A stretch of DNA of 64,000 nt from Corylus avellana (taxonomy: Eukaryota > Streptophyta > Magnoliopsida > Fagales > Betulaceae). The position numbers were made by a program, and so were the translations under genes. Position 1 is the first letter of the stretch. Every line of letters begins with the position of its first letter. The stretch lies in NCBI RefSeq assembly GCF_901000735.1, contig NC_081544.1:13968615-14032614 (forward strand). The letters are read 5' to 3'. Shown in pieces: positions 22,871 to 33,784 of the stretch. The notes below the pieces were generated by a model, which had not been told where the DNA came from, made no database searches, and was given only the letters and a program-made list of their open reading frames with translations.

Positions 22871-23920
22871 ATGTGGTAACCAGAGGCAAACAACTACAAG
22901 ATCCCACCAAAGAATGAACTACCAAGTAGAAATACTCAAAAACTCATACAAAACGGTCCTAATTCGAAACAAAACTTGCCGGAAGTTACATATGTCCACT
23001 AAAAACAACTCAAACCATGTCAAAACTAGGAAAATTTGTCAAAAATTGACCCAAACCAGACTAAATTGGAGCAAAATAAGTCTGAACCATAGTGAATCGA
23101 GAGAAATTATCAAAAAATAACCTGAACCAACTAGAATCTGGCCTGAACCGAACTGAACCGACTGTAGAAACAACTAAACCGGCTGGAAAATGGACTGAAC
23201 TAGGATGAACCGGGCTGAACCAAAATGCAGACAACGTTATTCTGGTTTGAGGTTGGGATATCCTTATCCCAAATACGCACAACAAATCCTAGGAACCAAA
23301 CACCCAACTTCTTCTTCATAAATCGCTGGAAAAAGGCTAGACTTTGCCAGCAACACCCAAACCTTGCCCGCGACACCCCGATTGTGTCGAAAAATAACCC
23401 AGACAATGCGGAAAACCACCAATTATGTGCTGGTGACATCTAAACCGTGTCGAAAAACACCCAACGACGATGCACAGAACCTCTCACAACACGCAACCAG
23501 CAGGAACGCTTCGGCGAGACCCAAACCATGCCGGAAAACACCCAACGACGATGCACAAAACTGCTGGTGACACCCAACATCTGTCTCCGGCCGCCACAGA
23601 GAGTTCCAGTCACCACTTTAGACAGAATCGACCGACTACACCAACCAACCACCAAAGACAGCGACTACACCAATTCTTCCAACGAAAACGGGTCAAAATC
23701 CAACATTGGAGATGACGACGAGATCACATTATTGGTAACAATGAGCTCGGCGCCATCTCCTATCACGGGCATGAAGCCCAAGAATTTATATTAGTTCAAT
23801 CAGCAAGATGAATTGGAAGGCATGAGATAGAAAAGAAAAGATAAAGGGTTGGAGAAAGAGAAAAAATAAATAAATAAATTGAAGAAAAATACACAATATT
23901 AGGAAAATGTATAAACCCTA
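22871..23920 (-). mobile_element. Long untranslated leader of copia fragment D
   Basis: About 1 kb between the PBS and gag ATG on the minus strand. It contains runs of 'ctgaaccgaactgaacc'-like words (23050-23220) and an imperfect 81-bp direct repeat around 'aacacccaacgacgatgcac' (23453 and 23534). Frames here are not protein-like. Confidence 0.55.
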
Positions 23921-23933
23921 GGCTCTAATACCC
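23921..23933 (-). promoter_or_regulatory. Copia primer-binding site (initiator tRNA-Met type)
   Basis: Minus strand GGGTATTAGAGCC is close to the plant retrotransposon site TGGTATCAGAGCC, complementary to initiator tRNA-Met. It lies three bases from the LTR edge. Confidence 0.75.
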
Positions 23934-23936
23934 TAT

Positions 23937-24079
23937 TGAGAGGTTTGCATGAAGAGGGTTTTGGGAAAAGGGGAGGCTCGTTTAATGATACGTAGCCTAC
24001 CTCAAACATATTATTATATAAGCTTCAAGAATGCAACAATGACTAAACTACCCTCAAACCGTAATACATTCTTCTAACA
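23937..24079 (-). mobile_element. Copia-type 5' LTR (143 bp)
   Basis: Minus strand begins TGTTAGAAGAATGTATTACG and ends CCTCTCA next to the PBS, with TG...CA termini. 'cttatataataatatg' may be the TATA region. Only about 100 bp separate its outer edge from a SEC24 exon (24183-24259), so the element inserted in or beside a SEC24 intron. Confidence 0.75.
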
Positions 24080-24182
24080 CTTACAAAATAAAATAAAATA
24101 AAAGTGGGACAAAAATATCAGTTTTCAACTCATTAACTGAACTTTTGAAAGGCAAGCTATTGTAGCTACATGATGGACCTAC

Positions 24183-24259
24183 TGTAGTGCATGCTTCAAA
24201 TTGTAAAAATGGATTGTTGAGTCAAATGTTGTAATTCCCACCAACGTCCGAGGACCTTC
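24183..24259 (-). pseudogene. SEC24: SEC24-like exon f
   Basis: 'EGPRTLVGITTFDSTIHFYN' then 'LKHAL', plus two bases of a Gln codon. Acceptor 'ttgttgtag', donor 'gtaggt'. Follows exon e across a 404-bp intron. Open frame. No later exon is visible to the left. Confidence 0.92.
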
Positions 24260-24663
24260 CTACAACAATAAAATCATCAATACACCAGTCACTAAAATGT
24301 CCTATTTTACATATGTACCAGCCATACTCAGATCACGCGAACCAAAAACGAATAACAGATTTGGCTAGCAAAAGACAGCATGCCCTTTAAGGATTCAATA
24401 GATTAAAATCCATATTTATATCTCAAAAGCATTATCTTTCACAGTTGTTGGAAATGGGAGCTGAGGTGAAAACAAAAACGGACAGATCTTTTCGCTATTA
24501 CGTAGATTCATAGGTCGACATGCAAGCAACCACGCATATTAGTTATAGAATATGAACATTAAATCAACGCATGGAAAAGCACGTAAAGATCCAACAAAAA
24601 GTTACCCTCATAAAGAGGCGTAATCAAATGCTATAACATTCTACAAATAGACATAAAACTCAC

Positions 24664-24783
24664 AGGAAGGTTGGCAATAACTTGATTGATTGCACTACAA
24701 GCTGCAGCAGTTGCACCAATTTGTATGGCATTCATAGATACGTCAATGAGGAAGAAATACACAACTGGCATAGGATCACGCAC
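24664..24783 (-). pseudogene. SEC24: SEC24-like exon e (start of trunk domain)
   Basis: 40 codons: 'VRDPMPVVYFFLIDVSMNAI' then 'QIGATAAACSAINQVIANLP'. Acceptor 'attctag', donor 'gtgagt'. This is the first strand and helix of the vWA-like trunk. It is intact although its upstream neighbour exon d is 20 kb away. Confidence 0.93.
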
Positions 24784-25043
24784 CTAGAATAAGACAAATA
24801 GTGAGTTGAGTGACCGGAATAGCAAAGACAAAAATAGAAGGAAAAATAACTTTAATGAAACAAAAACAAAGGCATCTTTCAGAACTCGTGTCTTTGACCA
24901 TATTCAAAAGAAGGCAATTATTGACCAGAAAATGAAGCTTGCATGACCACAAAAATCCAACCAGGAATAAACTCAACTGAACTAAACCTGAATCCCAAAT
25001 TGAATGCGCTTAACCATATTGATCCTCACTAATTAATCAAGGG

Positions 25044-25420
25044 TGTTGGGCCATCGATCAATTCTAAAAAGCCCAACGGGTCCCAAACCCGATCTTGAAT
25101 TAAGCAGAATACCCGCCAAGGCCTCGGATGAGCTTGAGGCCTCGGACAAGCTTTTCCCGAGGAGGACTCGGACATGAATCAGAGAACACCCCTCGGGAAG
25201 TATCTAATACAAAGTCCGAGACACGACTCGAGAGCAGAAAGTCAGATGCCAAGGGTGAAACGGTAATTTTACCATTAAAGATATGCAAACATTCAACTAA
25301 TCCTAGTAAACATTATCTCACATTAAAAAAAAAAAAAAGCTTTCTACAGTATATAAGGTTATCTACCTGTAGTCGTGCCACGTCAGGCGTGCCACGTCAT
25401 CACCTCAGAAAACTGCATCA
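25044..25420 (+). mobile_element. Tat 5' LTR (377 bp, internally deleted)
   Basis: Starts TGTTGGGCCATCGATCAATT and ends AAAACTGCATCA. Nearly identical to 35836-36160 and 36510-36555, but about 340 bp present in the 3' LTR are missing after 'gttatctacctg'. The missing part contains the best TATA box (ctataaata at 36321). Confidence 0.9.
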
Positions 25421-25426
25421 ATAGTT

Positions 25427-25442
25427 TGGCGCCGTCTATGGG
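25427..25442 (+). promoter_or_regulatory. Tat primer-binding site
   Basis: TGGCGCCGTCTATGGG, six bases after the LTR end. TGGCGCCGTCT-type sites are usual in Tat-lineage elements. It starts with TGG, complementary to a tRNA CCA end. Confidence 0.8.
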
Positions 25443-25937
25443 AATCATTTCTTATCATTCCGATATGGTGACTACACGCTCTCACTTTCAATCGATGCCT
25501 CACCCTGACATACCTCGCGCAACTACTCGAGCATCCCCTGACCTAGCCGGGTTCATGAGGTAGATGACAGAATCTATGATGGCTTTGTAGAAGTAGAACA
25601 AAGATCTGGCCACTAGGCTCACGGTTGCAGAAGGTCGAAATAGCTGGAGGGATCAAAAGCGGGAAGAGAGAAGGGCTAAAAGACATGAAGATAGGCGCCA
25701 GAAGGAGAGACGCGCTGAAATTTACATTGGAAAAGGCCTCGAGGTTCTGATCACAAGGATCACGAAGATAATGCCAGCTCAGTTCAAGCCTGCCATCACA
25801 CAACTGTCCAGAACATAGAGGACAGTCAGCGGGCAAATCCTGAGAGGTCTCGTCATACTAGATCCCGACGGGAGCAGTCTCCCCGCCAAGAGGATTGCTG
25901 TACTGAAGGGCATAGCGAGAGTAATGTTAATGCTGAT
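25443..25937 (+). pseudogene. Tat leader and N-terminal gag region, broken
   Basis: ATG at 25468 gives 'MVTTRSHFQSMPHPDIPRAT' and a stop after about 32 codons. Further broken frames have charged stretches ('REERRAKRHEDRRQKERRAE', about 25658-25715). Probably the N-terminus of the gag-pol ORF with several stops. Confidence 0.5.
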
Positions 25938-26925
25938 TTGCAGGATCTTAAGAAGAAGTACGAAGAGGTGGTCCTCCTGATAGCCAATGGCGGAGATCAG
26001 TCCAATGTAGGGGAGCTCATGGATAATACGAATCTGCCCTTCACCCCTAGGGTCATGAATTTCCCCCTCCCTGACAAATTCAAGATGCCCCGAGTTAATA
26101 CCTTCGATGTCACTGGGGACCCAACGGACCATATGGAGAGTCTTCGAGCGCATTTCATCCTGCATGGTACCCTAGATGAGATTTCACGTAGGGCTTTTCC
26201 CTTAACTTTGGCTAGAGTAGCTAAAGATTGGTTTAGAAAACTCCCAGCCAATTCAATAGATAATTTCAAAACTCTCGGGCGCCTCTTCTTAAGTCAGTTC
26301 TTGGCTACCAGAAAGAGGAAGAAGAATCCGGCTTATCTACTGTCCCTCGTCCAAGGGAAAGAGGAATCGTTAAACGAGTTCATGCTCCGGTTCAACCAGG
26401 AGAAACTGATGATTGAAAATCTGAATGAGCAGACAGTACTTGATGCTTTGATGCACAGAGTAAGGGCTGAAGGGCCATTGATGGCCGAACTGTTGAAAAG
26501 TACTAAGTTGGTGACTCTCAATCAATTCATGAAGAAGGCTGATGAGTACATCAATCAAGAAGAGACTGTCAAAGCTCTCATGAAATCTAGAAAGGAAGAA
26601 CTCGAAGCCAAGAGCAGTCTTGGGAAGGTGGCACCCGCTAGTGTTGGAAAAAAAGAAGAGTAAGAATGTGAAGAAGTCGAAGAAGGTGGTCTGATCGTAC
26701 CCTAAGGATGGACCCTCGAAAATTGCAAAGCTCAAAGTTCACTCCATTGAATATAAGCATGACTGAAGTATTCATGGAGATAAGGAGGGACTCTGCCTTC
26801 AAATGGCCAAGCAAGTTGAAAGGCGACCCTAAGAGGTGTGACCCTCAAAAATACTGCGAGTATCATCGTGACCACGGTCACCTAATCGAGGAATGCATAA
26901 CCTTATGACAAGAGATTGAGAGTCA
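25938..26925 (+). pseudogene. Tat gag (Retrotrans_gag) with zinc-binding end
   Basis: Open from 25938 to 26663: coiled start 'MQDLKKKYEEVVLLIAN', 'PLPDKFKMPRVNTFDVTGDP', 'DHMESLRAHFILHGTLDE', 'LARVAKDWFRKLPANSIDNF', 'LSQFLATRKRKKNPAYLLSL' and 'ESLNEFMLRFNQEKLMIENL', the PF03732 capsid core. After a frame change, 26708-26908 encodes 'YCEYHRDHGHLIEECITL', the Tat version of the nucleocapsid zinc motif (C-x2-H...H-x4-C). Confidence 0.85.
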
Positions 26926-27289
26926 CATCAGAAATGGGAAGTTGGTGAAGTTCCTAGCAAATGAGAGGAATCGAGGGAGGAATGAGGAGCTTTCACTTCA
27001 TGAAGGGAACCGAGAAGCTCCCCAAAACTGAGAAGTAAGGCCGAGGGAAGATCGGTATGTCGAACCGATGCATAACCAACAAGAAGTACCGAGATGAGAT
27101 CAGGACACCCATCTGCCTCAGCACCAAGATGTTGTCAGGGAAATCCACACCATCTCAGGAGGAATAGCCGGTGGAGGAATTTTCTAGTTCATCCAGAAAA
27201 GCTTACGCAAGAAGAACGCAAGTGGATGATGAAGTTTTGTCGACAGGGAGACCTTCAAAAGCTGCAAAGAAGGAGGTGATGACTATATC

Positions 27290-29250
27290 TATCTCTGATG
27301 AAGATCCTAGGGGGTAATATTTCCCCATGATGATGCGTTAGTAGTTACGCTCACGGTAGCCAACCATAGAATCCACCGAGTCTTGGTGGATAATGGTAGC
27401 TCGGCCGATATACTATACTGGCCGGTCTTCAAACAGATGGGGGTCGACTGAGACAGTATCCAATCGTTTGATTCGCCACTGGTAGGATTTGCCGATGAAC
27501 AAGTGCAGCCAATGGGGCTCATCTCCCTCCTAGTTACCGTGGGAGTAGCCCCTAGGCAGTCAACAACAATGGTGGACTTCTTGGTGATCGATCGACCATC
27601 TGCTTATAATGCAATCATTGGTCAACCATCCCTCAACAAACTGAAGGCTGTAACTTCAACTTATCATCTGATGATAAAGTTTCCTGCTGACGGAGGAGTC
27701 GGAGAGGTGAGAGGAGATCAAATCGCGGCTAGGAAATGTTATGACATTTCCCTCAAGAAAGCTAATCCTACACCATTAACGGTCGGCGTTGTTGGTAGCC
27801 GAAGTAAAGATCCCCTAAAGAGGGAACCGGCCGAGCCTTTAGAAGAAGTCAGGCTAGGAGAAGGAAAGGTAGTGAAGATAGGTACACAGCTCACCTCGGG
27901 AATCCGAGACGCTCTCGTAACCTTTCTTCACGGTAACAAGGAAGTATTTTCGTGGAATCACGAAGATATGCCGGGAATCAATCCTGATGACATTCTCCAC
28001 CAACTCAATGTGAACCCAAGGATGAAACCAGTACGGCAGAAGCGAAGGAAGTTTGCTCCCGAGCGGAATATGATTATCCCCGAAGAAGTAGAAAAATTGC
28101 TCAAGGCTCGGTTTATAGAGGAGGTACATTATCCCGACTGGTTGGCAAATGTGGTGCTGGTAAAAAAATCCAATGGGAAGTGGAGGATGTGTGTGGACTT
28201 TACAGACCTTAACAAAGCATGCCAGGAAGACAGCTTTCCTTTGCCTCGCATTGATGCGTTAGTAGAATTAACAGCTGGATATGGCCTGCTAAGCTTTATG
28301 GATGCCTTTTCTGGTTACAACCAGATCTATATGCATCCAGAAGATCAGGAAAAGACCGCGTTTATCACTGACCGCGGCCTATATTGCTATAAGGTTATGC
28401 CTTTCGGTCTAAAGAATGCGGGAGCAACGTATCAGAGACTGGTTAATAAAATGTTTCAAGACCAGATCGGGCGTAACATGGAGGCATATGTGGATGACAT
28501 GCTGGTGAAAAGTGTGTTACCGGAAGGCCATGTAGGTGACCTGCATGAGACATTTAGAACATTGAAGCATTATGGGATGAAGTTGAATCCTGAGAAGTGT
28601 GCATCTGAGGTGGCCTCAGGTAAGTTTCTCGGTTACATGGTGTCAAACTGAGAAATAGAAGCTAATCCTGAGAAAATCCGAGTAGTGTTGGATATGCAAT
28701 CACCAAAGAATACGAAGCAACTTCAGCAATTAACGTGTAGAATTGCAGCATTGAACCGGTTCATCTCTCGATCAACTGACAAGTGTCTACCATTTTTCAA
28801 AATCTTGAGGAAAGCATTTGAATGGTCTGAAGAGTGTGAAGAGGCGTTTGATCAGTTGAAAAAATACATTACAAGTCCACCCCTGTTAAGCAGAGTTGTT
28901 CCCGGAGAAGCATTGTATTTATACTTAGCTGTCTCCCTAACAACTGTTAGTGGTGCCCTTATCCGAGAAGAAGATGGCACTTAGAAGCCGGTTTATTTTG
29001 TCAACCGAGCATTGAGGAGAGCAGAAGAGCGGTACCCTCAGATGGAGAAGTTAGCATTCGCACCGACAATCGCCTCTAGGAAGCTCCATCCATATTTCCA
29101 AGCTCATACTATAAGAGTCTTGACTGAGTATCCATTAACAAAAATACTCAGAAAGCTAGATCTGTCTGGCAAATTAGCTAACTGGGCAATCGAGCTCGGA
29201 GAATTTGATATTGAGTTCCTCCCAAGGAACGCTATCAAAGGGTAGGTATT
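27290..29250 (+). pseudogene. Tat protease, reverse transcriptase and RNase H
   Basis: Protease: 'HRVLVDNGSSADILYWPVF' (27378-27435, active-site D-N-G). The frame 27503-28651 runs into RT: 'KKSNGKWRMCVDFTDLNKAC', 'LLSFMDAFSGYNQIYMHPED', 'GLYCYKVMPFGLKNAGATYQ' and catalytic 'AYVDDMLVKS' (YVDD at 28488-28499). RNase H spans 28685-29245: 'RFISRSTDKCLPFFKILRK', 'LAVSLTTVSGALIREEDGT', 'ALRRAEERYPQMEKLAFA', 'LDLSGKLANWAIELGEFDIE'. Stops: TGA 28649-28651, TAG 28982-28984 and TAG 29243-29245, all at positions usually Arg or Gln in the family. Confidence 0.92.
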
Positions 29251-29299
29251 GGCTGATTTCTTAGCAGAATTCACCAATCTACCTGTCGCCTCGAATGGC

Positions 29300-30086
29300 A
29301 AAAAGATGAAACATGGGTAGTCTATGTGGACGGATCTTCTACGGGAAAAAATGGTGGAGCCGGTGTTGTGTTAATCACCCCTGATGGAGAAGAGTTGTGC
29401 AATTCCCTAAGGTTAGAGTTCAAGACCACCAATAATGAAGTCGAGCATGAAGTAGTCCTAGCAGGACTCGGTTTAGCCCGAGAGATGGGAGCTGAGTTCG
29501 TTGAGCTACGGAGCGATTCATAGGTGATCGTTGGACACATTCGAGGAGAATTTGAATCTAGAGGAGGGAAAATGAAGTAGTACTTATCAAAAGTACAAAA
29601 TTTACAGAATGCATTCAAGAAATTCTGTATTATAAAGATCCCAAGAAAGGAGAATGAAAGAGCTAACCAGCTAGCCCGAAGGGCGTCGACAGTAGCCAGC
29701 GAAGCTGAGAAGCCTGAAGAACTAATCCAGACATTAGCAAGACCTACCATATCCGAAACAGTCTCAGTCTGAAATACTAAGATTGTATCGGAATGGCAGA
29801 GGAGCATAAGGGAATATTTGGAACAGGGAATTCACCCGTTAGAGAAGAAGTCATCAACGCAAGTCAGAACTAGAGCTTCCAGATTTACTGTCATTAATGG
29901 GATTCTGTACAAACGAGCCTTCATGCTACCACTCCTCAATTGTATCTCCAAGGAAGAGGGTAATTATGTCCTCCGCGAAATCCGTGAAGGTATCTGCGGT
30001 AGTCACTCAGGAGAAAGAGTATTGGCGCACAAAGCAATCAGAGCCGGTTTCTACTGGCTGAATATGTGTCAGGACTCGGTACAAAC
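29300..30086 (+). pseudogene. Tat second RNase H-like domain and integrase zinc finger
   Basis: 'WVVYVDGSSTGKNGGAGVVL'-type start at about 29310, then 'TNNEVEHEVVLAGLGLAREM' is the additional archaeal-type RNase H that marks Tat elements. TAG at 29521-29523 and 29578-29580. 'INGILYKRAFMLPLLNCISK' and 'IREGICGSHSGERVLAHKAI' (29890-30050) are the integrase H2C2 region. The frame is cut at 30086 by an Athila LTR. Confidence 0.88.
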
Positions 30087-31400
30087 TGTTGTGCAAAAAT
30101 ATACCTAAATTAATAGGTAAATAATTGTACATTTTAACTCACAAGTGCACAAGATCAAAACAATAGTATAGCAGGCAAATACGAGATCATTCCCACGAGG
30201 ATTGGTAAATTATGTTTAGAAGTAAATTCCTATTTAATTAAAAGATAAAATTCAATTGTCATGATTGAATTCAATAGAATAAAAGATAAACAAAAACTAA
30301 AAAGGATTAGGGTTTTGATATCCACCACTAATTATGTTAAACTAGTATATCAATATGCCAATGCTTTGATCAAGTTATGCATATTTAATGTTTGCCAACC
30401 TAAGGGTTAAACTCTAACTCCTTAAGCTATTGATTTCCCTAAGCAACGAATTAGCCACTTGGTCCATGCTCTAATTCTTTTCTTTCCTAAAGGATTTAGC
30501 ATGTCTATACTAAGTTGTTCTTTAGAAAAGCATATGTTCTATGGAAATCGACAAACACAGAAGGCCTAGGGCATGGACACATACTCCCAGTTCCCTATGT
30601 TGATTAACCCAAGAATCGCAGTGTGGATTCTTTTGTTACTTAAGTTAAACGTAGGACTCGGCCATCCAAATTGATCTAACTAACAAGTCCATACCACATG
30701 CACATGTTGATCAGGCATACACATATGAGGAATTCATGCAAACAGGTATTAATCAAGTTAAATAGCACAACATGATCATCACAAGGTGCCAATATTGAAA
30801 TATTAATTTAACATAACTAGGGCTTCAATCTAGCCCTAAATAAAGTATAAACTACATAATAAAGATAAAAGGGGTGGAAGAGAAAAAACCCAAACTCTTC
30901 TTGATGCAGCCTTCAGTTCCTTTCCAGAGCTTGTGCTTCTTTCTCCACACCTATTCCTAGAGGCTAAGAGGTCTATTTATAGGCTTTAGAAATCCTTGTT
31001 ACACAAGTAAACCTAGAAAATTCATAGTTTTAAGTCTAAGTCCAATTAGGATAAAGAAAACCTAAGTCCAAATCGGAATAGGATTCGCCCAGAATTGCGG
31101 TCCTGACTTGCGGCGTGATTTTGGCCTTGCGGCACTCCGAATTGGGAAAATGCTATTTCATAATGATTTGTAGCTTTCCAATGCCGCTTGAATCACCTCA
31201 ATCGGATATCTGAACTGAAAGTTATGGTCAAAATACCGAGACATGTTCAGAATCCAATTTTTCATCCAATCCGATTTGACTTCAATGTGAGAAATTTCGA
31301 ATTGATCCTTTTCTCTATTTGATTAAACTTAACCATGATTGGCTAAGTTCAACCATATCTTCTAGGTCTTCCCAATTTGCCCTTTAAGCTTAGAATTTGT
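30087..31400 (-). mobile_element. Athila-type LTR inserted in Tat integrase (right end in assembly gap)
   Basis: Starts TGTTGTGCAAAAATATACC and follows the Athila LTR sequence ('gggttttgatatccaccact', 'cgacaaacacagaaggccta', 'gggcttcaatctagccc', 'cccaatttgccctttaagctt') until the N run. It matches the 17413-18250 LTR best. Whether this is a solo LTR or a full element collapsed in the gap cannot be told. Confidence 0.85.
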
Positions 31401-31500
31401 NNNNNNNNNNNNNNNNNNNNNNNNNNNNNNNNNNNNNNNNNNNNNNNNNNNNNNNNNNNNNNNNNNNNNNNNNNNNNNNNNNNNNNNNNNNNNNNNNNNN
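31401..31500. other. Assembly gap (about 100 N)
   Basis: Run of N between Athila LTR and Tat integrase core. The integrase part carrying the first catalytic Asp is missing and may lie in the gap. Confidence 0.98.
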
Positions 31501-32179
31501 CATTCCACATGTGTTTGTGACCGATAATGGAAAGCAATTTGACTGCGAGTCATTTCGAGAATGGTGTACAAAGCTTCATATAAGAAACTATTACTCATCT
31601 CCAGCTCATCCCCAGGCAAATGGGCAAGTAGAAGCTACCAACAAAACAATTTTCAAAGTTCTAAAGAAGAAACTTGGTGATCTAAAGGGTGATTGGGCAG
31701 ACGATCTTCCAGAAGTCTTGTGGGCATATCGATCGACGAAAAGAACACCCACCGAAGAGACCCCGTACGCCTTGCCCTTCAGGACTGAAGCAGTTATACC
31801 AGCTGAGGTGGGCTCGGGTAGCTACCGAGTTGACACTTTCCATCCCGAGTCCAATGATAAGGGTCTTAAACTACATTTGGACTTGCTACAAGAAAAACGG
31901 GACCAAGCCCAAGTAACCATGTCGGCGTATCAGGAGAAAGTGGCTCGGTATTTTAATAAAGGGGTCAAACACAGAAGCTTCAAGATCGGGGACTTGGTGT
32001 TGCGCAAGACCACCATTACAACCGAAGACTTGGCCGAGGGGAAGTTAGCCCCAAACTGGGAAGCACCCTACAGAGTGATTAGATGCAAAAGGGCAGGAGC
32101 TTATTACCTCGACAGCATGGATGAAAAAGCACTCCCCAGGCCATGGAATGCTGAGCACCTCAAAAAGTATTTTGTTTAG
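31501..32179 (+). pseudogene. Tat integrase core and C-terminus
   Basis: 'IPHVFVTDNGKQFDCESFRE' (second catalytic Asp in TDNG), 'YYSSPAHPQANGQVEATNKT' (catalytic Glu), 'LPEVLWAYRSTKRTPTEETP' and 'GDLVLRKTTITTEDLAEGKL', ending 'PRPWNAEHLKKYFV' at TAG 32177. This part is uninterrupted. The upstream portion is lost to the LTR insertion and the gap. Confidence 0.92.
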
Positions 32180-32404
32180 CTTATTTCAGTAAGGTGATTC
32201 TTGTTTGATTCTCGTTCGATTCTTATTTTCCTTGTAATTTTCAATACATTTTATTTTGATTAAATAATAGAATCTCTAGAAGTTTCGATCACCTTTCAAG
32301 CATTTCTAAAGCAAGATAAATCGAATTACCCGCAGGGTAAATGGTCGATAGGCCATCGGGAAAATTCAAAACTTTTCCGAGACCGAGCCTGGTGAGATAG
32401 TTCA

Positions 32405-32760
32405 CCAAACAACCTGTAAAGGACGTAAAACCTTCAAACAAGGTGTGTCCGAAGAAGGTTGAAACTAAAACAACCTGTAAAGGACGTAAAACCTTCAAAC
32501 AAGGTGTGTCCAAAGAAGGTTGAAACTAAAACAACTTGTAAAGGATGTAAAACCTTCAAGCAAGGTGTGTCCAAAGAAGGTTAAAACGGTAGCTTGTAAA
32601 GAACGTAAAACCTTCAAAAAAGGTGTGTTCAAAGAAAGCCCAAACAAATACCCTGTAAAGAGCAAAAATCCTTAAGAAAAAGGTGTGCTCAAGAAAGGAT
32701 AAACAAACTTCAGAAGAATAATATGTCAAGAACATAAAACCTTTGAAAAATATTACTAGT
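32405..32760. repeat. Tandem repeat of about 60 bp in Tat 3' region (about six units)
   Basis: Units begin near 32410, 32471, 32532, 32591, 32650 and 32710 and share 'ctgtaaaggacgtaaaacc', 'ttcaaacaaggtgtgtcc' and 'aaagaaggttgaaac'. Period 61 bp in the first three, about 59 bp later, with divergence increasing to the right. Lies between integrase and the 3' LTR. Confidence 0.9.
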
Positions 32761-32870
32761 CACTCCGAGATACAAAAAAGGGGCAAACACATTTCATTAA
32801 AATTTTAAGTTTGTGAGTTACAAAAGAATTAAATGTGCTAACTATTTTTTTACAAGCCAAAAGAAAAAGT

Positions 32871-33709
32871 TTAGACTTCTTTAGGGTCTGCAGATGGAGC
32901 CTTAGAAGCAGGCGGGGTCTCGACACCATGACCAGAAGCGGTCCCTTCATCACCCGAGGACTCCTCGGAACCTGAAAATGGCTGATGAGCAAATCTGTCA
33001 ATTCCCTTAGCATCGGGCATCAGATCCGACCCGAGACTGATAAGTTGTTTTAAAGCCTTGTCAGAAACGGGAATGGTCTTGGGCTGAACCGTGTCGAGAT
33101 CAATGGTGCGAGTAGGATCCTTGGCCCAAGACCGAAAGGTCTCAAAGCCAAGAATAATCCCATCGGCCCAGGCACTATCCCGAGTCCAGGAAGAATACAA
33201 CAGTTGCTGCAAATAATTGGAGGATTGGGCCTCAGCTTCTTTAAATCGTAACTTCTTCTCATCAAGCTTTCCCCGGAAAAATTTAAGTCGCTCCTCAGCA
33301 ACAACCTGGCCTTTGATAACCTCTTCAAGTTTAGTATTTAGGCCGACAGCCTCCACTTGAGAAGCTTTCAGTTGCTCCAAAATCTCTGTGTGTTTCTCCT
33401 CAAGTTGATGCAGATCCTCCCTTACAATGGAATGATCCTCTTGGAGCTTCGAGTGATCAGCACGAAGAGTCTTCAATTCAGAAGAAAGAGTAGAGACCAG
33501 TGACTCGGCTTGAGCAAGCTCAGCTTGGGTCGCCGACTGCTGCTGGTCGAGAAGGAGAAGCTCTTTATCCTGCTGAGATAATGTATTTTTTAGCTTGGCA
33601 TTCTCCGCCTCAGAAGCCTCCAGTTTTCTCTTAAGTCTCTCAGATTCCGAAGTCGTCTCTTGATAAAATTTTTGGAAGTAGCAGTATAAAACCACCGACT
33701 TCATCACTC
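32871..33709 (-). pseudogene. Tat antisense gene, last exon (coiled-coil protein)
   Basis: Minus-strand frame from about 33719. After 'GVMKSVVLYCYFQKFYQET' comes a long coiled coil ('SESERLKRKLEASEAENAKL', 'LHQLEEKHTEILEQLKASQV', about 33300-33660) and an acidic end with 'SGSEESSGDEGTASGHGVET', stop at 32871. An acceptor 'tttgttgcaag' ends at 33710, so the exon may start at 33709. Antisense coiled-coil ORFs between pol and the 3' LTR are known in Tat elements (for example Grande, Retand); their function is unknown. Confidence 0.8.
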
Positions 33710-33784
33710 CTTGCAACAAAGAATGTTAGTTAACATGAAGTACGATTTATGTAGAAGAAAAGTTCCATGAAGAGTGATACTCAC

